Below are positions 56,822-64,000 of a stretch of DNA of 64,000 bases, one piece after another. The stretch lies in contig NC_087075.1 in the NCBI RefSeq assembly GCF_026151205.1, positions 11,144,303-11,208,302 of the forward strand, in the 5' to 3' direction. The notes under the pieces are model-generated. The model ran no database searches. It was not told the origin of the DNA and saw only the letters and a list, made by a program, of their open reading frames with translations. The translations under genes and the position numbers were made by a program. Positions within the stretch are counted from its first letter, which is position 1; each line of letters starts with the position of its first letter. The DNA comes from Bolinopsis microptera (taxonomy: Eukaryota > Ctenophora > Tentaculata > Lobata > Bolinopsidae).

Positions 56822-59668
56822 GATTTAGATTTTAAATTTATGCCTCTCTGGGCATCTCATATACAAATATAATTACTTCAAAACTGTACAATTTACGTTT
56901 AATTATTATATTAAAATATAAAAATTAAAAGAAGTTAACTGAAAACTTGGCTGATAAGTGCCTAAGTAAGGCCTTTTAAATTGACCTTCTTCCTCTTAGC
57001 TATTATTGGATTATCTTTCATATAATTTACATAATTACTCCTGTGAGCTACAGTAACATCAATTCTATCAAATATATCATATGAAAGTTCCCAGTGATGA
57101 CCAAGCTTATTAGCTCGATATCCATGAAGCCGAAAGGCATCTAATCCCCTCTTGAAACCAGTAACCGACTCACTAGCTTTCACAAGTGGTGGTAGACTGT
57201 TCCAATAGCGCAAGACCCTTTGGGCAAAGAAATCAGTCTCATTTGTGGTGAATCTATGAGTCTTTGATCTAGCAGCAACAGTCCTACCAGAACGACCAAA
57301 TAAATCGGAACCATAACCCACAAAGCCTTCCTGGATCTTGAACATCTCAATGAGATCTCCACGAACCCTGCGTTCAAGCAGGGTGGTGAGGTTCAGCTTA
57401 TCCAGTCTCTCTCTGTAAGTCATGAGTCCCAATCCATCAATCATACGGGTGAACGATCTCTGGACACCTTCCAATTCAAGAATCAGTGACCAGTTTCCAT
57501 GCCTAGCCATCGGAGCCCATGCCTGTGAACAATACTCTATATGAGGCTTTACTAAAGACTTATACAAGCCCAGCATAACGCTTGTTTCCCTTGATATAAT
57601 ATTTCTTGTAAGCCAGGCAATGGTACCATTAGCTTTAGCAATGCACTTTCTCACATGATCCTCAAAGTTGAAACTGGTGTTAAAGACCACTCCAAGGTCC
57701 TTCTCGCTTTCAACACATCTCAAAGGCAAACCACCAAACAAGTACTGATTCTTAGGATTACAAGAACCAATTTGCATGACCATACACTTATCTACATTAA
57801 AATTTAAACACCAACGAGACTCCCAAAGTTCTAGCAACTTCAAATCAGCTGTTAGATTAATAAAAGGATTAACAATCATTTTAACATCATCAGCAAAAAG
57901 TTTGATGATAGCTTTGATCCCTTCTGGAAGATCATTTACAAATAAAAGAAAGAGCAATGGTCCCAAAACACTGCCTTGGGGCACTCCTGAAAGTATATAT
58001 TTAATCTCAGAAAATGCATCTCCTACTTTAACTTTCATAGACCTCCCTACTAAAAAGTTTTCTAAAATACCAATAATCTCCTCAGGAACACCAACATTTC
58101 TTAATTTAACTAATAAACGGTGGTGTGGTACGCTATCAAAGGCCTTAGAGAAATCAAAGTATAATATATCAGCACAGCCACCTTCAGCCAGCAAGTCATT
58201 GACAGCGTCAATAGACTCCAATAGGTTAGATAAGCATGACCGACCCTTCATGAAGCCGTGCTGTGTGCTACTAAGCACCTGTTCAACACCGTCGAGAATA
58301 TACTCCCTAAGAAGCTTCTCATAGGCTTTGCATAGTATACAAGTCAGTGACACAGGCCTGTAATTATTAGGACTATGTACTGACCCCTTCTTGTGCAAGG
58401 CCACAACAGTGGCAGTTTTCCATACCTCAGGAATATACTGCTCAGAAGCACAGGCACTAAACAGCAACACAACCGCATCCACAAAGGAACTGTTCTCACT
58501 TAAATACCTCAGGAGTCTAGGATGAACACCATCAGGACCCATAGCTTTACTAATATCTAGTGATCCCAAAATCTTGGCAACACTTTCAGGGTGCACCATA
58601 AATTTACTCCAGAAGTAATCATTATTACATTCTGTGTAACAATCTTGAGGCAGAGGGCCAGAAGGTTCAGGTTTGAAAACTGACTGGAAAAAATCAGCTA
58701 ACACTTCTGCAGTCTCAGAGGGAGACTTGGTCTCAGAACCATCATCTGTTTTGAGTCTTTCTACAGATTTTCTTAAAACACTTTTAGATTTAAGGTAATT
58801 AAAAAGAGGTTTACAATTTAACTTAAACAATTTAGTCACTTTATTCTCATATTTAATCTTTGCCTTAATCTCAGCGTTCTGGTACATCCGCTGCTCGTAC
58901 TCGGCTGTGTTAAACATCACCATCGTAGGATTCTCGTCAAAATCCTTCCATGCCAGGTCCTTGCACTTTCTTTTCCTAACCAGACTAGAGCAATCCCAGG
59001 GTAACCTCTGTAAGATCTCCCCACCTTTAGTTGTTTTAAGGTGGGTGGTTGGGACACGATCTGAAATGACACTAAGTTTTTGGTGTAATTCTTCCCACAT
59101 CTCTTCGACCTGAAGATCTTCTCTTGAGTACCCCCAGCTGATGTCTGATGACTGTGTGTTAACGAAGTCCTGATCCACCTTATACCAGCTTTTCTTCTTA
59201 GATGTAAGGAACTCGACATTGTTTTTAACTTTCAGCTCAACCAGTAGTGATACATGATCGCTTTTACCCAGAGGAGCAAGGATATCAACATTGTTTACAA
59301 AGCAATCATTATTGCAGAAGACCTGATCAAGCAAGGAGCATTGAGTAGTATCACCAACCTTCCTGACGCGTGTTGAAGACCCAGTGACATACCACTTCAA
59401 ACCTTTCCTGGTAAAGACATTCAAGAATTCTGATTCCATCAGCAACCTTCTGTCACATGAGTTTGGTGGGCGCTCGACTATACTTTTGTCCCAGTTAACA
59501 TGAGGTAGGTTCACATCACCAACTATCACCAACTCTTCATCCGCATTAACTGGTAAACGTTCAAGAGCACCTAACAGGCCAGCATTGTCCTTCATATCAA
59601 CAAGTGAAGTAGACCGATACAGACAAACAACATTGAACCTAACAGAGTCGATAACAATATTAAAACAA
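56822..59668 (-). mobile_element. CR1-like LINE with a nearly complete ORF2
   Basis: An uninterrupted frame reads from about 59668 to 56962; from the first methionine (59595) it is 877 codons. It starts inside the APE endonuclease domain (VIVGDVNLPHVNWDK, later LLDQVFCNNDCF and LGKSDHVSLLVEL), so the copy lacks the N-terminal endonuclease. The RT domain is complete, with FDFSKAFDSVPHHRLL near codon 482, VPQGSVLGPLLFLLFVNDLP and FADDVKMI near codon 567. The C-terminal block has LEYC-like IEYCSQAWAPM and LEGVQRSFTRMIDGLGLMTY. The 3' UTR ends in an ATGAGATGCCCAGAGAGGCAT hairpin and an AAATCT tail at about 56822. The absence of any frameshift makes it a young insertion. It belongs to a different subfamily from 43976-47870. 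Confidence 0.92.
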
Positions 59669-60540
59669 GGGTAAATAAATTAAGTTAGTAAAATACCAAA
59701 TACTAAAAATGATTACAGAGGATGATTACAGAGGATCTGATATTTAGATATATATTGCTCATTGCTGTGCTGTAAAAATTGACTTTATTTATTTATTTAT
59801 TTATTTAAAAAGTAAATCGTAAAAATTTTTAACCTGGCTCACAAATGGGCGGTGCTCTTTTTGAGGTTCTTGTATTATAAATACGTACAACGTAGGAGTA
59901 GTGATCAATAGACTGTGTAAATTATTGCATGGTTGCGCTCCTCAGAATATCATTTAATAATAAATTTAATAATAAATGATAAAGCGAAGCCGCGCAACAT
60001 TAAACTGACTTGTGTAAATTTTATTGGCGTATAACAAAATGTGTGTTCAACTTCGGTTTTGGATATAGAATTGAATTAGTCATATTAAAGCTCGTTTAAA
60101 AGTTCAGAATTGCAGAAACATTTGATAAATAAATCTAAAATTGGGTTTTATTTTAAAGTAGTTTTAATTGTCAATTGTATATTTGTCTTATAATAAAAAT
60201 GTGCTAGCAAAGTAATTACAATCAACAATGTAAATTGTTTATTTATGTATCTAACTGCTAACGTATCGTCGTATCGCTCGCTTTTCTTACTGATGACTAA
60301 AAAAAGAAATTAAAGTAAAATGAATGCGCACAAACAACAAAGGATAGTGGATAGGAATGGCACATCAGGTAAAGTTTGCTTGCGCGGCTCAATATTCATA
60401 TTTAATTGTATATTCAATGAAAAAAGCAATTCAATGAATGATGAAACGACATCCAGCCAGATTTGCAAAATAAAATAATATTTGTCAATTGTCATTATTA
60501 GTTATATTTGCAGGATAACAATTTGTAGCGCGATGCAATG
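59669..60540. other. AT-rich DNA, nothing recognised
   Basis: No exon or RNA gene was supported; there is a short TTTAT tandem run at 59785-59805. Confidence 0.45.
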
Positions 60541-60845
60541 TTTCATTGTCATACGTTGTATGACCCGCCGCGCACGAAGTGCGCGGCTCCCCCTAGTATC
60601 GTCAGGACGATAAAGGGTGAAACGACCGTGGGGGTCGCAACGTGATACAAATGTTTCACTGGTTAATTAATCATGCCACTTGACTTGACCATTGTTAATG
60701 GTCTGGCCTGGCGCGCGCTACTTCGTAGCACTTGCCGGCAAGTTTACGATTTAAACGAAAAGAAACTGCAGGGGGCCGTTCGAGAAGAAAGCGGCGCGCG
60801 CTACTTCGAAGAAATTTAGAGGCGTAACATCCGTCAACACTTGAC
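60541..60845. repeat. GC-rich repeat shared with positions 770-900
   Basis: CATACGTTGTATGACCCGCC followed by GCGCACGAAGTGCGCGGCTCCCCCT is nearly identical to 786-830, including the hairpin, and the downstream TATCGTC/GACGATA pair is preserved. A second part (60785-60840, ACTTCGAAGAAATTTAGA...TAACATCCGTCAA) matches 470-510. Confidence 0.8.
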
Positions 60846-61042
60846 CAAAACAATTTTTTCTTTTGTATTATTGATTATAAAATTTTTAGGAAAGCGTTTT
60901 ATTAACTTTTATTTATTTAATGATTTTACCTTGCTTACTGTGTACTGGTTAAGACTCGATGTATTAACAATTTATGGGAGATCTGCGCAAAGGGAATGGT
61001 GTGTTTGGAAAACATGAACATGATGAATCAAGGTTACATTAA

Positions 61043-61449
61043 TACCCTCAATGCACTTTCACAAGAAATTGACGTGTATGGTGGCCGAGGAGGCTCATTT
61101 TAAAAAATAAAATAAAAAACCATGGCCGAGGAGGCTCATTTTCCCGTCATATTGTTTGATACTCCTCGGCCATGGCCGAGGAGGCTCATTTTTCCGTCAT
61201 ATTGTTTGATACTGCTCGGCCATGGCCGAGGAGGCTCATTTTTTTGATACTGCTCGGCCATGGCCGAGGAGGCTCATTTTTCCGTCATATTGTTTGATAC
61301 TCCTCGGCCATGGCCGAGCAGGGTCATTTTAAAATATGATCCTCCTCGGCCGAATGAGCCTCCTCGGCCACGTGAGTATGGTTTTTTATTTTATTTTTAA
61401 AAATGAGCCTCCTCGGCCACCATAGACGTGAGAAAGTGCATCGAGGGTA
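61043..61449. mobile_element. 407-bp inverted-repeat element with internal GGCCATGGCCGAGG array
   Basis: The outer ends TACCCTC(A/G)ATGCACTTTC are inverted over about 85 bp each side, including GTGGCCGAGGAGGCTCATTT and the adjoining AAAATAAAATAAAAAACCAT. Between them are about four 55-bp tandem units of GGCCATGGCCGAGGAGGCTC followed by ATTTTTCCGTCATATTGTTTGATACT. CCTCGGCC/GGCCGAGG inside each unit lets the whole array fold. No target duplication was identified. Confidence 0.8.
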
Positions 61450-63275
61450 CAGTTAGTAATTTTTATTTTACATTCCTTTAATCATAAATAAAATAAGAGC
61501 TTAATCCACGAATTAGTTAAGTTAGCTTCTCAGTTCCTAAAACATCTCGCTGAAAAGATCAGCCTTAAGAAAGGCCAACGGTACTGTGATGTGATGTCAT
61601 TTGTCAGACGCATACTACGTTTTGATCTACTCAGAACCTGTATAATCTCCATCAGGGGGTACAGAGGTACTTGATTCACGATGTCAATCCTTCGCAGCTC
61701 GGGGAGGCACAGTGGTGCATTTCGCCGATCTACCGAAGGTTGCGAGAAGAATTATTTGATGCGCGGCGCGACCCAGTAGTGCATCGCGCTACAAATGACA
61801 AAGAGGTACCAGAACTCTTCCACCCATAATAATATAAGTGATTTGGACCTTAACCTGATCAACACTCCTAAACCCTAAAAGGTCATCGAGTGCTTGTTGG
61901 ATGGGGGCCTAAACTGCTTTTTGTTGTGATGTGAATTTGTTTTAAAACAAAATTTTAAGTAAATCAAAATTAAAATTTTATTGCCATTACAATGAATAAT
62001 GATATCATAATAAATATAAGTAGACATCCTATAATAAACTTGTTACATCCAGTACAACCCAAGATGTCAGCCGACCAACAAATATAATGAATTAAAGAAA
62101 GTATGCTAGCATGCTCATAGTTTTTCTAACGAGCATACTTAGGCTGTACGGAAATAGCTTCAATTCTACGTCATATTAAAAACGTTCATTACATCATTTT
62201 TGAGATACAAAAATAAATTTTAAAATAAATAACTCTTTTGCTGCTTAGGCGCGGCACCGCGCTTGACCCACATGCTATACATCGTGTAGCAACACAGCGC
62301 TGAAAACAGAAAATGAAGAGGCTATAACATATAAGCGGTGCGCCGCGCCTAAACCTAAAACCATTAACTTTAAATATTGTCAAGATATTAAACGAGTACA
62401 GTTTTGCGAAATAATATAGCATGCTGACTTCGTAGGATATTACAATTATAGGGTTATATTTTTACCACAGTTTTAAAAATTTGTACCATTTTTAAAGAAT
62501 TTTTATATAGGGTCATTGCTATATTATGTGTATATTGTTTGAATTTCGTTTTTATTAGTTAACTAGAACTCTGTAGCGCGATGCACTACTGGGTCGCGCG
62601 CGCTTCCAATAATGCTTCTCGAAACCTTCGGTAGGTTGGCGAGATGCACCACTGTGCCTCACTGAGCTGCGAAGGATTGACATCGTGAATCAAACTAGAA
62701 CTAAACTTGAGGAAATATTCTTTGGTGATTGTATATAATTATTTAAAAACTTTATTTGGTTGTTAGTATTTTTATTATGGCAAGTTAGGGGAATTTAGTG
62801 AGACAAGGTCAGTTTCTTTATTGTCTTAGAAAAATGTCTACTTCACAGTAGGCAATGTATGTAATGCTGAGTGGCAGGAATGAGGGACCAAAATGTTGGG
62901 GCTAACAATGGCCCAAATATTTTAGTAGAGTAAATTGATACACCACAATTCAAATAACTTTGACTTAATAAAGAATATGATTTCTAAATGTATTGAAAAT
63001 GACTTTCATTTTTGGAATGTTTCGAAAGAAGTTTTATCAAGAATTGATTAGATAGATTAAGATTAGATTAAGAATAATGACATAAACATCATCACTAGTT
63101 TTAAACATTCTTTCTGATTTCCTCATTATCAGAACTGTGAACATTTCACAGCCTTCGTCATTAAAAAAAACAAACAAATTCTATAACTAACATAATTGTC
63201 ATAATTTATTTACATATAAAAAAGTTTAAAAAGTTAAAAACCGTTAATTTAAAAAATAAATAAATAAAAACAAAT
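61450..63275. other. Repeat-rich DNA without a recognised gene
   Basis: 61670-61795 (reverse) and 62570-62695 (forward) are copies of the CACTACTGGG fold-back family seen at 8995-9150. They face each other about 0.8 kb apart. 62505-62552 is a single end of the element at 48230-48577. 62230-62350 has a short inverted pair GGCGCGGCACCGCGC/GCGGTGCGCCGCGCC. No exon was supported. Confidence 0.5.
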
Positions 63276-63765
63276 TCATGAGATATTTATTCCCTTTCTC
63301 TTGGCAACACACGGATTTTTATATAAATATTGGACTTGTTGCTTCTTCTTTTCAATATAATTTACACCCTCTATTTTTGCTAAAACTATATTTGACACTT
63401 CCCAAAAGTTGCCTGTGTCTACTAAATTATTAGTCTTTTTAAATTCTTCTAGATTAATTTTAAAATCAATAACAGACACTGAATTTCTAACAAAAGATGG
63501 TAATTTATTCCAAAAGCTGATAACACGCTCTGATAAAAAATTATTAGACAAGGTTTTAATATTTCTATCAATATTGTTAGATTTAGTGCTAACAATTTTA
63601 TCTCCCGATCTACTTAAATTGAAAATATCTTTTCCATACTCAACCAATCCATTTACAATTTTGTAGGCTTCAATCAAATCTCCTCTAACCCGTCTCTCTG
63701 CGAGTGTTGTAATCTGTAAGGCATCCAACCTTTCACTGTAAGGAAGTGTTCCAATATCATCAATA
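63276..63765 (-). pseudogene. CR1-like LINE 3' fragment
   Basis: A 150-codon frame plus a few upstream codons encode only the C-terminal region (LIDDIGTLPYSERLDALQIT, LAERRVRGDLIEAYKIVNGL, then FWNKLPSFVRNSVSV). It is related to the element at 43976-47870 but diverged. The RT palm is absent. Confidence 0.85.
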
Positions 63766-63995
63766 AGGCGTGAAGGTACCAGTTATATCAGTAATAAGGA
63801 AAAACACAATGATTATCTGTGGTTTCATCCTTATGTAGGATTTTTATTCATGATTAATATTTGATATATTATTACCTTTAAATTTGATGGAGAAATAGTT
63901 ATTTTTCCGTGTAGTGTGATGATACTTTGTAGACATTAGTGATGATGTTATGTCATAATTTTTACTTTACATTACTTTACTTTTATGAATATTTA
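63766..63995 (+). pseudogene. LINE 3' end fragment, head-to-head with the previous one
   Basis: The plus strand encodes SYISNKEKHNDYLWFHPY, matching the last residues of the LINE at 44130, followed by a 3' UTR ending in ACTTTACATTACTTTACTTT, the same tail type. The two fragments meet back to back near 63765, so the joint is a rearrangement or twin-priming inversion. The window ends just beyond it. Confidence 0.75.
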
Positions 63996-64000
63996 GCTCT

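Noticed and set aside
57776-58324. 182-codon frame on the plus strand
   Set aside because: It is the antisense shadow of the LINE reverse transcriptase reading frame.

Overview
This window is animal nuclear DNA. The genes have spliced exons with GT..AG introns, and the exon products match conserved metazoan proteins: symplekin, WRAP53/TCAB1, PSMD7, POLR2L, RBM8A/Y14, TMEM120, eEFSec, ILRUN and EndoG. The sequence is AT-rich, introns are mostly short (about 100-800 bp), and the intergenic DNA is full of non-LTR retrotransposon pieces, tRNA-derived SINEs, short DNA transposons with inverted ends and fold-back repeats. This suggests a compact invertebrate genome, possibly a non-bilaterian. I cannot fix the species from the sequence.

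Layout. 1-2285 is repeat-rich and has no recognised gene. From 2286 to 43528 there are 13 genes, all on the minus strand, in this left-to-right order: symplekin (23 exons), WRAP53, a LYRM4-like gene, PSMD7/Rpn8, POLR2L, two tandem BTB-domain genes (the left one frameshifted), a tiny three-exon gene resembling the PEX14 N-terminal domain, RBM8A, TMEM120, single-exon EEFSEC, ILRUN, and single-exon ENDOG. From 43976 to 49800 the DNA is a pile of nested retroelements, a near-perfect 210-bp palindrome and fold-back repeats. A five-exon C2-domain gene on the plus strand follows (50451-53454), with DNA transposons in its introns. 53455-64000 is gene-poor; its main content is a long CR1-like retrotransposon ORF (56962-59595), further LINE pieces and inverted-repeat elements.

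Functionally the cluster is mostly housekeeping: mRNA 3'-end processing, exon junction complex, RNA polymerase, proteasome, telomerase/Cajal-body biogenesis, Fe-S assembly, selenocysteine decoding and a mitochondrial nuclease. I see no pathway linking the genes.

The most interesting observations are: (1) a 13-gene same-strand run in which nearly every start codon lies 1-10 nt after a 3'-splice-site-like AG, as expected for spliced-leader trans-splicing or very short 5' UTR exons; (2) a 72-residue spliced gene encoding little more than a PEX14-N-like helical domain; (3) intronic arrays built from the palindromes CACGTG and TGACGTCA, repeated in several genes; (4) several transposons with directly visible target-site duplications, some nested; (5) a 105-bp-arm palindrome with one mismatch beside a 46-nt T tract.

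Exon boundaries were placed by eye from splice signals, frame continuity and remembered family sequences. Summed coding lengths are divisible by three for every spliced gene except the frameshifted BTB copy.
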